The position numbers and the translations under genes are program-made. The notes beneath the pieces are model-generated. The model was not told where the DNA came from. It saw only the letters and a program-made list of their open reading frames with translations, and ran no database searches. This document shows positions 34,001 through 44,101 of a stretch of 64,000 nucleotides of DNA, piece after piece. How positions within the stretch are numbered: position 1 is the stretch's first letter; each line of letters starts with the position of its first letter. Source of the stretch: Closterium sp. NIES-65 (taxonomy: Eukaryota; Streptophyta; Zygnematophyceae; Desmidiales; Closteriaceae); NCBI GenBank assembly GCA_948144175.1, contig CANXME010002455.1:62001-126000 (forward strand), given 5' to 3'.

Positions 34001-36299
34001 TGCTGTCGCTGAGGGTGCTGGTGCTGTCCCTGCTGAGTCTGGAGCTGCCGCGCGGCCTCGGCCGTACTTCGTTCCGCTCCTTCAGCAGGTTCTTGGTCTT
34101 TCTCCTTCGGTAGAGTGTCCACCGCCTGTCCAGTCGCAGTCACTGTTGGAGCCTTCCTCTCCTCTGCCTGCTCCCTCTCCTTACACTGGTCCTACTGGAG
34201 GTCTTGCTGAGCGTCGTGAGCCTGCGTCTCGTCCCGCGTCGCCTGTTCGTGCTGCTCGCGCTAGTGGTCGCGGTTCGCGTCAGCGTCCTCCTCCTGTCCC
34301 TGGCACGCACCGGATGTCTCTGCGTCCGTCCACTGCTCCTCTGCGTGCCCCTTTGCCTTCTCCTCCTGAGTCCTCTCTTCCTGCGCTTGCCGACCCTGAG
34401 TCGGACTCTCTTCGCGCTGCCAGTCCTACTGTCACGCGTCTGCTTGCTACTCTCGTCACTGACCCCTCTTTTGAGTCCACTGCTGCGTCTGCTCTAGTCG
34501 CTGAGCTCGTTGACTTTGCTGCTCGCTGTCGTCTCGACTACGCTGCTGGTCTTGTTACTGAGTCTGCGTCTGTCTGTCCTCCGTCCGTCGGGGGTGAGTG
34601 TGCTCTTGGCACGGACGTCCTAGAGGACAGACAGGAGGAGTTACAGTGTCTAGCGGCTGCTTCACCTCATCTCGCGTCTGTACTGCTTGCCCCTGAGGGA
34701 GACCCGGATGCACTAGACATCCCGACTCCGCGTTCTTACGCGGAGGCCGTAGAGGGTCCCTACTCCTCTCAGTGGCAGGCAGCTATGGATGCAGAGATGG
34801 CTTCCTGGAAGTCCACAGGCACCTACGTTGACGCAGTTCCCCCTCCTGGGGCGAACATCGTCAGTGGCATGTGGATCTTCCGGGTGAAGCGGCCGCCGGG
34901 CTCTCCACCTGTCTTCAAGGCGCGGTACGTTGCTCGTGGCTTCAGTCAGCGGCAGGGAGTTGACTACTTTCAGACCTTCTCTCCCACCCCGAAGATGACC
35001 ACTCTTCGGGTGCTGCTGCACATAGCCGCTCAGCGCGACTACGAGCTTCACTCTCTTGACTTCAGCACTGCGTTCCTGCAGGGTAGCCTGCACGAGGAGA
35101 TCTGGCTGCGCCGTCCACCTGGCTTCTCAGGGACTTTCCCTCTTGGCACCCAGTGGAGCCTCCGACGGCCAGTCTACGGTCTCCGCCAGGCACCGCGTGA
35201 GTGGCACGACACACTGAGGACTACGCTTGCGGCTCTTGGGTTTGCTCCTTCTACTGCTGACCCGTCGCTGTTTCTGCGCACCGACACTTCACTGCCGCCG
35301 TTCTACATCCTCGTGTACGTCGACGACTTGGTCTTTGCCACAGCGGACACTGCTGGACTCGCCCACGTGAAGTCCGAACTGCTGAAGAGACACACGTGCA
35401 CAGACCTGGGTGAACTGCGCAGCTACCTTGGCTTGCAGATCACTCGGGACAGAGCACGCCGCACCATTACCTTGACTCAGTCACACATGGTGCAGCAGGT
35501 CCTTCAGCGCTTCGGCTTCACGTACTCCTCGCCTCAGGCCACTCCTCTGCCTACTCGCCACTCACTCTCAGCTCTGCCTTCGGATGAGTCCGTAGAGTCG
35601 AGTGGTCCGTATGCAGAGCTTGTTGGCTGCCTCATGTACCTGATGACCTGCACACGACCTGACCTTGCATATCCTCTGAGCATTCTTGCACGCTATGTTG
35701 CTCCTGGGAGACACAGACCAGAGCACATGGCTGCAGCGAAGAGGGTATTGCGCTACCTGTGCAGTACGTCGGGCATGGGGCTTGTGCTTGGAGGGCGGAG
35801 TCCAGTGGTCCTTACCGGCCACGCGGACGCTTCTTGGGCTGACGACCAGGCTACGCAGCGGTCGTCACAGGGTTACACCTTCAGCCTTGGTTCCGGCTCT
35901 GTCTCGTGGCGGTCTACTCGCTCGTCTTCAGTTCTCGGCTCCAGTTGTGAGGCTGAGATCTACGCCGGGGCCATGGCTGCACAGGAGCTTCGCTGGCTCA
36001 CCTACCTGCTGACTGACCTTGGAGAGCCGCCTCGTTCTCCTCCAGTGCTGTACGTAGACAACAAGGCCATGCTGGCCTTGTGTCGAGAGCAGCGCTTGGA
36101 GCACAGAACGAAGCACATTGCTCTCCGCTACTTCCTTGCTCGTGAGCTGCAGCAGCGTGGTCAGTTGCGACTTGCGTACGTGGCCTCTGAGGCCAACACT
36201 GCTGATGTCTTCACCAAGGCACTCGCGCCTTGTGACCATCAGCGCTTTTGCACCCAGCTGGGTCTTGTGCCTGTCTTGCCTCACTTGCTCTCCTCTTGA
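31032..36299 (+). CDS. Copia Pol polyprotein of element A, intact but lacking the Gag core
   Basis: 1755 codons without a stop. Start taken at ATG 31032; the N-terminal Gag core (MATPSVL... in copies IV, V) is absent, so the frame begins in the Gag tail with two LTPxQLREWYA motifs (about residues 13-27 and 58-72). Then a zinc-like C81-x13-C95-x4-H100-x4-C105; protease LDSGAS near 212; pre-integrase WHHRLGH and CVPCVEG (about 370-420); integrase DVWGP (about 434), SDRGGEF (about 503), NGIAERR (about 539), all three acidic residues present; a GAEPG-rich spacer with a 107-residue tandem duplication (about 790-1003); RT with VYGLRQAPREW and YVDD at 1429-1432; RNase H with HADASWADD, CEAEIYAG and VDNKAMLALC. 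It could supply protease, integrase and RT in trans. Gag would have to come from another copy, or an upstream start or splice is used. Confidence 0.93.
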   Translation: MRSHMQPQRRRRESLTPQQLREWYAGWGCRGGDATPTTTPAASTRGGGQMQLPRPSRVSLTPRQLREWYAQSGGSLTAVRCSYVIRTGTRTGQPCGTRSHTPSRCFARLSDAWRTVFGDEAELPDWVELLRQRVDIYALDYDAILTAMYALPTSADSAGHLCVPPDPGIGPAALATGEAAALGASESASSGAGEAALSGTALASASLTFTLDSGASRSFFRDRTTLTPLGRPVAVSLADPSGGPVLAHFSTVLPCPAAPSGTLSGLYLPSFSTNLVSGADLQDAGVHQFTPASQRVTHCTDARTGRHLATFSRRPGSSLYTLTTESPPVPASSQVAASGQVFAAASRSGPESAPCTCRLLSHETLLWHHRLGHPSLPRLRSMASRVLVSGLPQSLPPLPSGPGPSCVPCVEGRLRATPHSSHFPPTEAPLQTLHMDVWGPAPVRGQGYERYFLLVVDDYSRYTTVLPLRSKGEVTEVLIDWIREARLQLRKSFGSDFPVLRLHSDRGGEFSSRLLRDYCRARGIRQTFTLPDSPQQNGIAERRIGMVMDVARTSMMHAAAPHFLWPFAVRYAAHQLNLHPRVSRPAMSPALLWTGKVGDASVFRVWGSRAFVRDLSADKLSPRAAPCVFLGFPTDAPGWQFYHPSSRRVLSSQDVTFDESVPFYRLFPYRTPSLPPPPDFLVPVPPPVDPLPPQVPAPSGVSQVDAVDPVEVTGDSGAAAGAEPGGADSGGAVRGGAEPGGATAGGAGPEGATAEGAEPGGAEPGGAVPGGAGSGGAGSGAAEPGGAASGAAEPGVSPAAASRREPLSPQELREWFARRWRRAAESGGAAGAGAAASSTVEGAGAAGPGAPGPAGPPGAGAAEGVGAEPTAVGPAAGGVGGAGAVAEGAGAVPAASGAAEPGVSPAAASRREPLSPQELREWYARRWRRAAESGGAAGAGAGASSTVEGAGAAGSGAAGPAGPPGAGGAEGVGAEPTAVGPTAGGVGGAGAVAEGAGAVPAESGAAARPRPYFVPLLQQVLGLSPSVECPPPVQSQSLLEPSSPLPAPSPYTGPTGGLAERREPASRPASPVRAARASGRGSRQRPPPVPGTHRMSLRPSTAPLRAPLPSPPESSLPALADPESDSLRAASPTVTRLLATLVTDPSFESTAASALVAELVDFAARCRLDYAAGLVTESASVCPPSVGGECALGTDVLEDRQEELQCLAAASPHLASVLLAPEGDPDALDIPTPRSYAEAVEGPYSSQWQAAMDAEMASWKSTGTYVDAVPPPGANIVSGMWIFRVKRPPGSPPVFKARYVARGFSQRQGVDYFQTFSPTPKMTTLRVLLHIAAQRDYELHSLDFSTAFLQGSLHEEIWLRRPPGFSGTFPLGTQWSLRRPVYGLRQAPREWHDTLRTTLAALGFAPSTADPSLFLRTDTSLPPFYILVYVDDLVFATADTAGLAHVKSELLKRHTCTDLGELRSYLGLQITRDRARRTITLTQSHMVQQVLQRFGFTYSSPQATPLPTRHSLSALPSDESVESSGPYAELVGCLMYLMTCTRPDLAYPLSILARYVAPGRHRPEHMAAAKRVLRYLCSTSGMGLVLGGRSPVVLTGHADASWADDQATQRSSQGYTFSLGSGSVSWRSTRSSSVLGSSCEAEIYAGAMAAQELRWLTYLLTDLGEPPRSPPVLYVDNKAMLALCREQRLEHRTKHIALRYFLARELQQRGQLRLAYVASEANTADVFTKALAPCDHQRFCTQLGLVPVLPHLLSS
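33400..34041 (+). repeat. 321-bp tandem duplication in the IN-RT spacer of element A
   Basis: Two direct copies, 33400-33720 and 33721-34041, each encoding 107 residues beginning at GVSPAAASRREPLSPQEL-type sequence. They differ at few positions, for instance Phe/Tyr in REWFA/REWYA. The other copies of the family here show one unit. Confidence 0.85.
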
Positions 36300-36315
36300 C
36301 TTCACTTGTACTGTG

Positions 36316-36361
36316 ACATATATATATACCTGCTCTTGCTTGTCTAGTTTTATATATATGT
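36316..36361 (+). promoter_or_regulatory. AU-rich inverted repeat in the 3' UTR of element A
   Basis: Left arm acatatatatata (36316-36328), right arm tatatatatgt (36351-36361), about 22-nt loop containing gctcttgcttg. The same arrangement is present in copies IV, V and VII between the pol stop and the 3' LTR. Confidence 0.6.
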
Positions 36362-36505
36362 CTGTACTCCTGCATGTGAACTGGCCTCTGGCCCTGCTCT
36401 TGTGCTCGGACTGTGTGGTGACTTTGTGATCCACCCTGAGCTTGCTTTGCTTTGCTTGACTGGTCTTGTGACCCCTTGTTCTCCCCCACTTTGCCTATGG
36501 GGGTG

Positions 36506-36637
36506 TGTCAAACATTATATATGTTATGCTTGTGTAGGCTACAGTGGGTTAGCCTATAGGGGGTACACAATTCTAGGGTTTCCTACTTGTACTCATTTCA
36601 CTGCTAGTTCATTCATTCCTGTTCGCTTATTCTCACA
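36506..36637 (+). repeat. 3' LTR of element A
   Basis: 132 bp following the polypurine tract at 36496-36505; the outer flank is GTGGG. Confidence 0.97.
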
Positions 36638-39600
36638 GTGGGTTGGTTTCTTCGGTTGGATCGAGCGATAGGTGACTGTAAGGTGTTGCGACGTGCGTCG
36701 ATGTGATGCAGAAGCGTTCGGCGATAGTGCTTGCGTATTCTGAGGCGCTGAGACGAATAGTGTTGTCTTCATCGAGGATGTTGAGCCCTAGATACTGCGT
36801 GACGTTGGGTGAGACTGTGAGGGAGAGATCTGTCTGAAGCTCCTTTTCGAACCAGGTGACGATGGTGGTAGTTGACCCGATGTAAAGCAAATCGTCGACG
36901 TAGACGATTAGCAGAACGTAGTCGTTGTCGCGAGTGAGACGATACATGCCCTGGTCATGGGGCAATTGGTTGAATCCGATGCGTTTGAGTCGTGCGTGCA
37001 GGTACTGCTGCCAGAGTCGCGGTGCCTGCTTAATTCCGTATAGTGATTTAAGTAGTTGGCAGACGAGGGAAGGGTCGTCGACGAACCCGTCGGGCTGTTC
37101 GACGAAGATTTCAGCGTCGACTGGGGCGTATAGAAAGGCGTTGGCGACATCGATTTGTCGGAGTGGGCGGCGGCGTGAGGCGGCGATGGCGAGGAGTATG
37201 CGCAGGGAAGTATGTCGACTGACTGGTGCGAAGGTTTCAGTGAAATCGCGACCATACTCTTGGTCGAATCCGCGGACGACCCATCGAGCTTTAAACCGTT
37301 CGATGGTTCCGTCGGAGTTGGTTTTGATCCGGAATACCCATTTTCCGGAGAGAATGGGTTTGTCTTGTGCGAGTGATGCAGGGACGATCTTCCAGGTGTT
37401 GCGGTCTGAGAGCGCTTTTAACTCCTTTTCCATGGCTTCGCGCCATTTTTCTTTGTGTTCCCCCCCCAGAGCCTGCTTGACAGAGCGAGGCTCTTCAGGT
37501 GGCGACGAAGGCCCATGCACTGCAGCGACGAGTCCCAGGACTTGAAGTCCGCTGGGGGTGTGACGATTCAGCAAGGGGTCCTCGGGATAGACTGCTTCGT
37601 CTCCCGCTTCGGGATCAGGTGCGAATCCGGGGCCGTATCGTTCAGAGATGTCGGTGTTGACGGGTTGGGGTGTTACGTAACCATTGTCGGCGAAATGGTA
37701 GTAGGCGTCGGCATTGTTACTGTCGCGAGGGTTTTCCTCGTCCATGGGGATTGGGACGGAGCAGTAAGGAAGGGGTCCAGCAGCTTTGGAGGCGCCGTCG
37801 ACGTTCTCTTCTTCCCAGTTAGCAGCATCGGAGGGTGAAGCGAAGGCTCGGGAACCAGAAAATCCGCCGGTGGGGTCGACGTGGCGTGCGATGTTGTCCA
37901 GGTAATGGTTGAGGGTGAGTCGCTCGTAGAAGATAACGTCACATGCTGCTACTGTTTCCTTTGTGTGGACGTCGAAGATTCGCCATGCTTCGTAATGTTT
38001 TGCCAGTCCGAGGTGTAGACCCCACTGTGCACGTTGCGAGAATCTCCCTGCACGTGCAGTGTGTGGGCGGTACTGTACCATACACCCAAAAACTCGTAAC
38101 ATTTTTGTGTTGCCCAACTTCCCAGTCCACAACAGGTGCGGAGATGCGTTGTTGGGCAGTGAAGACGAGGACAACAAGTTGTGCAGGAGGACAGCGTGGT
38201 CCATCGCTGCTGGCCATTCTGAGTTGGGCAGTCGAGTTCCACGTAGCAGCTTTCGCATGGTTGTGTGCAGGGTCCTGTTCATCCTTTCTGCCACACCCTG
38301 CTGTTGGTGAGCGTAAGGAAGAGAGATGAGGCGTTTGATGCCTCTTCCTGCCAAGAACTGTGTGAAGCTGTTGGACTGGTACTCCTTTGCGCCATCTGAC
38401 TGAAAACTCTTCAGTTTCGCTCCTGACTCTCTTTCAGCGACAGGTAGCCAGGCTGTGAAGGCTTCTAGAGCCATGTCTCGTGACGGTAAGTTGACGTGCT
38501 GGACATATCGCGTTGCAGCGTCAATGAAGGTGATGACGTAGTTCAGATCTTCACGTCCTTCAGTTCGAGGTATGTATAGTATGTTGCTGTAGACTTTCTC
38601 GAGTGGTTGATAAGCGGGGGCGCTCGGATTGTGGTGTGACGGGAACGGTTGGTGAGGCAGATCTGCTTCCGGGCAGATGAAGCAGGTGCCGCGTGGTCGT
38701 TCGAGTTCACGTCCGTTGGGAAGAAGTAGGGCGTTCTTGTCTAACACTCCGGCTCGTATTGTATTGTAGAGTGTTGTGTTTCCAGGATGTCCAAGACGTT
38801 GATGCCAGATGTCTTCGGAGGCGTTGTGACCTACGGAGCGTCGATAGAAGTCTGCGTTAGCGAAGAAGGCGGCGTGTGTTGCTGCACTTCGATGAACGGC
38901 GCGTGGTGCTGGCGTTAACTGTTGGGCGGCTGTTGGTGGCGTGTCGATGATGAGAGGTGGAGGTGCGACGGAGGGACTGAGCTGTGGAGTTTCGGAAGGT
39001 TGTTCCGCGACGACGGTTGGTTCTTCAATTGCAGGTTCGGTGGTTGTTGGTGTTGTGACGGGTGCAGTTGTTGTTTCGATGACGGGTGCTGACTCAGGTG
39101 TTGTGGCTTGTGTTTGCAGGACGGCAAGCGCGTTGGTGCGTTCAGCTTCGGGAATGGTACGAGAGTACCAGAAGCCTTCAGGACTGAAGTTCGGGTCGAG
39201 GTCTGGCAGATGCGTCCAAGGTGCGAGAGCGACTATGCCGTCGCTGTCTGCGGTGCCTTTGTCGGGGACGAAGTCGAGGACGAACACGTCATCTTGTTGG
39301 ATTGCACGGCCGATGAAGACCCCCCCTTTTCCGTGGTAAAGACGGATTTCCAGGGCGTCGGAGTCGCACTCCAGGTGAACGCCTTTCGACATGAGTTGGC
39401 TGACGCTCAGTAAGTTAAAGCCGAGGTTGTCGACGACGAGTACTTTGTTTAATTGAAGAATAACGTTTGTTTCGTTTGACTGAAGCTCCACGACTCCTTG
39501 TTTGTTGGTGCGCAGGTTTTCGTTGTTGGCGATGGTGATGATGACGTCTCGCGGAAGACGTCGTTCGCGCTGAAGAAATCGTGATGAAGAGCACATGTGA

Positions 39601-41072
39601 TGACCGCAACAACTGTCGAGGAACCATGTGTCTGGTCCGGTGGGTGCACGGTTCGCGATGGCGGCGTACGTTGGATTCACGTTAAGGGACGACGGTGGTG
39701 ATGACGGTTGCTCATCAGGACTGTAAGTCGGTGGAGAGCCGGTAATGCACGAGTCGATGTTTGACTCTGTTGTTCGTGCCATGGCGACGATTCTTGGTGT
39801 CTGTGCAGGTCCCGAAGTGGAAGTTGACGGTCGCGTTGAAGTAGTCGTTGAGGCGGTAGCGGGTCGTTGTTGAGTTGACACGATGTGGGGAGGCACTGGT
39901 CGCAGAGGACGAGAGAATGGTGCTGGTTGTCGTTGTTGCTGAGGGCAGTTGAAGCGTGTGTGTCCTGAAGTCCGACAAAGATGACAATAAGGAGGTACGT
40001 GTCCTCGATTTTGGTAGCGTGGCTGTCGTCGATTGGTGTAAAGAACGACTAATTGATGATGCCTTTTGTTGTTGCGTTCTTCGAACAGGTCCATTTCCTG
40101 CTGCTCGGCGTGAAGTTCGGCGCAGAGATGCATTTCGGAGAGTCGACCGTGAGCGCGAAGAAGTGAGCGGGTGGTGCGCCACTGAGGTCCAAGGCCGGTA
40201 AGAACGACGGTTACGAAAGCTTCTTCAGATAAGTTTCCTCTGCAGCGAATGAGTCTGTCGCGTAGTCCTTGACAGCGACTGATGTAAGGCATGGCCTTTT
40301 CTCCAGGTTGCATTTGAACTGTTGTCAGTTGTGCCATGAGTCGGCTTTGCGTAACGCTGTCGGATGCTTGATGAATACTTTGCAGATGTTGATAAGCGAG
40401 TTCCGCGGAGTTTGCGTAGTTCCGGTAGACGCGGATGCTTTGTTGTTCGTTCGGCGACAGGTTTCGGAGAAGAACGGTGTAAGCCATGAGGGAGTGATAC
40501 GTATAATTTTCTTTGTCCTTGTCTTCGCCGTTGTGTGGATATGGCCAGGTACCGTTGAAGAAGCCAAGAAGATTCGCGCCTTCCATCAGGAGTTCAAACT
40601 CGAAGCTCCAAGAGTAGAAGTCCTTCCCGTTGAATGGTGTGGATGTGTGCAGTCGTAGGATGTTGTTGAACTGTGCTTGTACTTGCAGGACTTCTTCGGT
40701 GTCTCGTTTGATGGCCGGAAGAGGAGTCGCTGGATGGCGGGGCGGCATGAACGTGAAGGAACCAGGTGAGACCGAATTTGGTGTTTGTTGATTATGTCGT
40801 CCGAACGATGAGTTGTCAATACTCATTGGTGCCGCTCCGTTGTTTACGCTGTTGCTGTTTGCAGGTTGCGAGGACTGCTGCTGCGACATGAAGTTGAAGA
40901 ACTCCTCCATTAAGCTTGGGTTGAAGATTGTTGGCGGCGCTACTGGTGCTTGAGTAGAGCGTTCCGTCGCTTCCGGCGTTAATCCGGGCGTTGTTCCTCC
41001 TTCGGTCTGCAACTCGGAGACCGGGGGTAGAGTAGATCCCGTAGATGATCTTCTTTCTTTGCCACTTACCAT
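36638..41072 (-). pseudogene. Element B gag-pol, N-terminal part (Gag-PR-IN-RT)
   Basis: A frame of about 1478 codons from ATG 41072 to the A insertion site. Gag core, then a classic zinc knuckle C-x2-C-x4-H-x4-C (CHLCRTSGHTRFNC, about 39945-39990). The protease motif is LDSCCGHHM (about 39594-39618), with Cys where copia proteases normally have Gly. Integrase has WHQRLGH, the second and third catalytic residues in FQSDGAKEY and QQGVAERMN, but Asn at the expected first Asp (VYSNILY). RT has WVFRIK, DVANAFL, SLYGIKQAPR and YVDD (36893-36904). The frame stops only because element A is inserted. The missing catalytic residue argues against activity even before that. Confidence 0.93.
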
Positions 41073-41179
41073 GTCTTGCCTTTCTTGAGTGAAGGTTGAA
41101 CTTCTTGGTCGTTTGCAGATTGGTAGCCTGGAAGAGGCTTAGTGACGAGAGCCTTTGTTCTCTGACAGCTCTAATACCA

Positions 41180-41579
41180 TGTTGGGCTGAGAATTTCAGC
41201 CTTAGGATCTTTGCAGAGAATAGGCTAGTAGGTGCTAGAGTAGCACAGCGGAAGTCTTGAGTGAATGTACTTGTGCTGGTATGTGAGAACAAGTAATTGA
41301 TTAAAGCAAAGGGCATACAGGAATATATAGAAAGGATAGATTACAAGAAGCGGTTATGTTTATCGAGACGCGTAACGCTTCGACTATCGAGGTGGTTACT
41401 GTTCACTGAAGCGTCGCTTGCTATTACGTAACCTCCAAGCGGTTACAGCTCGCAACCTCCAGTTGCGGTTTGATGTGGTACGCGCCTTTTCGACTTCGTA
41501 CTCCTTTTGTTGTGCTTCAGTATCGGGTGAGGTTCGATACTACAGAAACGCACTAAGTTATGCGTTTATTTTCCCAACA
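41180..41579 (-). repeat. 5' LTR of element B
   Basis: 400 bp; the primer site TGGTATTAGAGC is directly inside. The outer flank is AATGC, matching the flank of the other LTR. Confidence 0.96.
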
Positions 41580-41584
41580 AATGC

Positions 41585-42617
41585 CCTGCTAAAAGCTCTG
41601 GCTATATCTAACACCAAGGCATTGGAGGCAACATACTACTTAAGCAAAGTCACAGACATTCGTCGTATCATATTGGTGCTCAGCAAAGGGTTTTTATCAA
41701 GCTTCCTTACAAGCATGTTCCTCCTTTTCCATCATTGCACAATGGCGGCTGGTCGACGCAATGGACGGGAAGGGGGGAAGCTAGGAGGGAAGGTTAACAT
41801 CACGGCTGACAACACCCCCCTCACAAGCACGGAACACTCTCCCGATAAGAGCCCGCTAGTCTCAGCGCAAGCTTCGCCTCAGGCTCCAAAGACGGCTACT
41901 GGCGGACTGGATGATACGGCAAATGTCTCCCTGCATGAGTGCTTGTCTGCACTGAAGGTTAACGAGCTTAAGGATAGGGAGGAAGAGGAAGATCCGATTA
42001 CGCTCCCGCAGCAGAGCGCGTCAACCGCTGGTCCAACGGGTCGCGCGGCTGAGGTACCTGAACGTGGCACGGTGGGCTGCAGCAAGAACACAGAGGACGA
42101 TGGATGCTGGGATAGCGACGATGAAGACGACTTCGATCCGTCTGCAGTCAACCTTCTTACCACACAGGTTAGCTTCCCGATCACGCTACTCATCCTCATC
42201 AAATGGGAGGATGATGTCAAGAGGTTAAAGCCTACGGTGGTTTTGCACCTGAACTTCTGGAAGGCCTCACTAACAGCTGTTGCTCAGACGACCACGACGT
42301 ACCAGGAGCTGCTGCCGGCATGGCTGTCAAAGAAGCGATACGGCAGGCTTCAGGTTACCTTTCAGCATGCGAGAGACGCGACTTTTGTCTGGATGCGTTC
42401 GATCGAGCACGTGTTGGAGAACGGCGTGTCCCTGACGCTTGACTAGCAGCATCCGAAGAACGCGGTTTACAGGCGCAAGAGGCAAATAAATCTGGATGCA
42501 GTGGAGGCTCTACTGAAGTCGTTCCCAGCGGGTGTCTCCCCCGAGCTGATCCGGAAAATGCTAACGGAGGTTACGCTGATAAAGAAGGGGAAGCATGCCT
42601 TCAGCGAGGGTGTGGGT
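41585..42617 (+). pseudogene. Split unknown ORF, part 2 (between B and V)
   Basis: Continues part 1 in phase after the second AATGC copy. Includes MAAGRRNGREGG (from 41743), acidic low-complexity stretches (DSDDEDDFD near 42110) and a basic, aromatic region (FQHARDATFVWM near 42360). One in-frame TAG at 42444-42446, then open to the V insertion site at 42613-42617. The mix of low complexity, a nucleic-acid-binding-like segment and a following Cys/His motif recalls LINE ORF1 proteins, but this is only a suggestion; it could be a host gene. Confidence 0.5.
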
Positions 42618-42749
42618 TGAGAAGAGTTGAGCAATGAATGAATGAACTATGAATGAAGTGAGTACAAGTACTAACCCTAATTGGGTTGTACCCCTTATGG
42701 GCTACCCCACTATAGCCTACACAATATGCAAAAGCTATATGTTCTGACA
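42618..42749 (-). repeat. 3' LTR of copia V
   Basis: 132 bp, TGAGAAGAG...GTTCTGACA on the plus strand, next to the polypurine tract cacccccatag. Confidence 0.93.
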
Positions 42750-43056
42750 CACCCCCATAGGCAAAGTGGGGGAGAACAAGGGGTCACAAGGCCAGTCAAG
42801 CAAAGCAAAGCAAAGCAAGCTCAGGGTGGATCACAAAGTCACCACACAGTCCGAGCACAAAGACAAGGCCACAAGGCCAGTTCACATGCAGGAGTGCACA
42901 TATATATATAACACTAAACAAGCAAGAGCAGGTATATATATATGCAAGAGTACAAGTAAGATCAAGAGGTGAGCAAGTGAGGTAAGACAAGTACAAGTCC
43001 CAGCTGAGTGCAGAAGCGCTGATGATCACAAGGCGGAAGTGCCTTGGTGAAAACAT

Positions 43057-43308
43057 TGTCGAGAGTAAAAGGAATTAAGTTGAAAGGTGGGGCCTAGGCT
43101 TAGGAGCCTAGGCCCGAACTTAGGTGTCGAGTAGGTTTCCCTAGGCGAGGTATCGAGTGAGTTGGAAGAGAGAAATTGGAGAATGAGTTTCACTATAGGT
43201 TTCAAGAAACATATAGCATAGGAAACAAAGTTGGTGCACCACCTACAAAGTACAATAACTACACTACAACTACAAGCAGTTATAAAATATGACAAACATA
43301 TTTCGACA
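43057..43308 (-). repeat. 3' LTR of element N
   Basis: 252 bp, identical to 44102-44353; contains the palindrome-like gcctaggcttaggagcctaggc. Confidence 0.93.
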
Positions 43309-43814
43309 CGCCCCCATAATGCTTGTAGGTAGAAATGTAGTTACGCCCCCTGAGGGGGTACACCATGCAAAATAATCACAAGCAACAGCAGGTAATGCAG
43401 GCGGGCTAACCTTAAAGAGTTACCCCCTCCATCTCCTCACCCTCCTCCTTCCCCTCCCCCACACTGCTGCAGGAGCAGCAGAGAAGGGGGGGAAGAGAGG
43501 AGAGGTGGAGGGACGGCTGCATGTTGCCTCACACCCGCCACCCCGGTACCACTCCCCCTGCTCCCCCACATCCTCACACCTTCTCCCCCCAGCGGCAGCT
43601 GCAGCGGTGGGACTGAAAGAAGGAGGAGGGGAAGGGAGAGAGGTGACGCCACACTCCAACACCCTCCACCCCCATACCCTCCTCCCCGCGGCTGCAGGGA
43701 GACAAAGGAGGAGGGGGGTGGGAAGGAAGAAAGCCGCAGAGCGGCGAAAAGGTGTCGGTGCAGTGGTGTCAGGGGCGGCTTCAGGGAGTGCAGGGGCGGA
43801 AAGGCCCGTCGCGG

Positions 43815-43975
43815 GCCAGTGCCACGGGGCGCACGACGGGTAGAATAGAAGGGCCCGATCGTGTGCCTCGGGGCGCACGACGAGCAGGGCACCATCGTGT
43901 GCCACGGGGCGCACGATGGGCAGACAAAGGGCACCGTCGCGTGCCACGGGGCGCGCGACGGGCAGGGAAGGAGTC
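43815..43975. repeat. Tandem repeats inside element N
   Basis: About four units of roughly 38-44 bp containing gtgccacggggcgcacgac. Translation in one frame gives RAPRGTR repeats, but no known domain. Confidence 0.7.
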
Positions 43976-44101
43976 ACTCGCCCGTGGGCGGGACAATGTA
44001 AAAATAAAATCGTCACGCACCCTAGGCGCGCGACCGGAAAACCTTAGCAGCGGAAGTGTAAAGTGGGCCCACAGGCCAGGACGAACCTAGCTCTGATACC
44101 A

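Larger units (their letters stand above)
29771..36637 (+). mobile_element. Copia element A, young insertion inside element B
   Basis: 132-bp LTRs at 29771-29902 and 36506-36637, identical as far as I can read, beginning TGTCAAAC and ending TCTCACA. Target duplication GTGGG at 29766-29770 and 36638-36642. The primer site TGGTATAGAGC (29903-29913) is the 12-nt initiator-Met site minus one C. Leader 29914-31031, one continuous pol-type frame 31032-36299, 3' UTR with AU-rich inverted repeat, and polypurine tract tatgggggtg before the 3' LTR. It is the only copy of its family here with an unbroken pol. Confidence 0.97.
28633..41579 (-). mobile_element. Copia element B (400-bp LTRs), interrupted by element A
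   Basis: LTRs at 28633-29032 (3') and 41180-41579 (5'), each 400 bp, starting TGTTGGG and ending CCCAACA. Target duplication AATGC at 28628-28632 and 41580-41584. The primer site TGGTATTAGAGC (41168-41179) is next to the 5' LTR, and the polypurine tract (minus-strand GAAGGGGAG) next to the 3' LTR. I count six LTR differences, all transitions. Without A it is about 6.07 kb. It belongs to a copia lineage distinct from the short-LTR family and has a more balanced base composition. Confidence 0.96.

Noticed and set aside
41418..41584. Coding sequence within the B LTR joined to the split ORF
   Set aside because: The frame is open through the LTR by chance; the genuine continuation is from 28632 to 41585 across the target duplication.
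43420..44016. 198-codon frame inside element N as a transposition protein
   Set aside because: Overlaps another frame of equal quality, made of repeats and without any recognisable motif.
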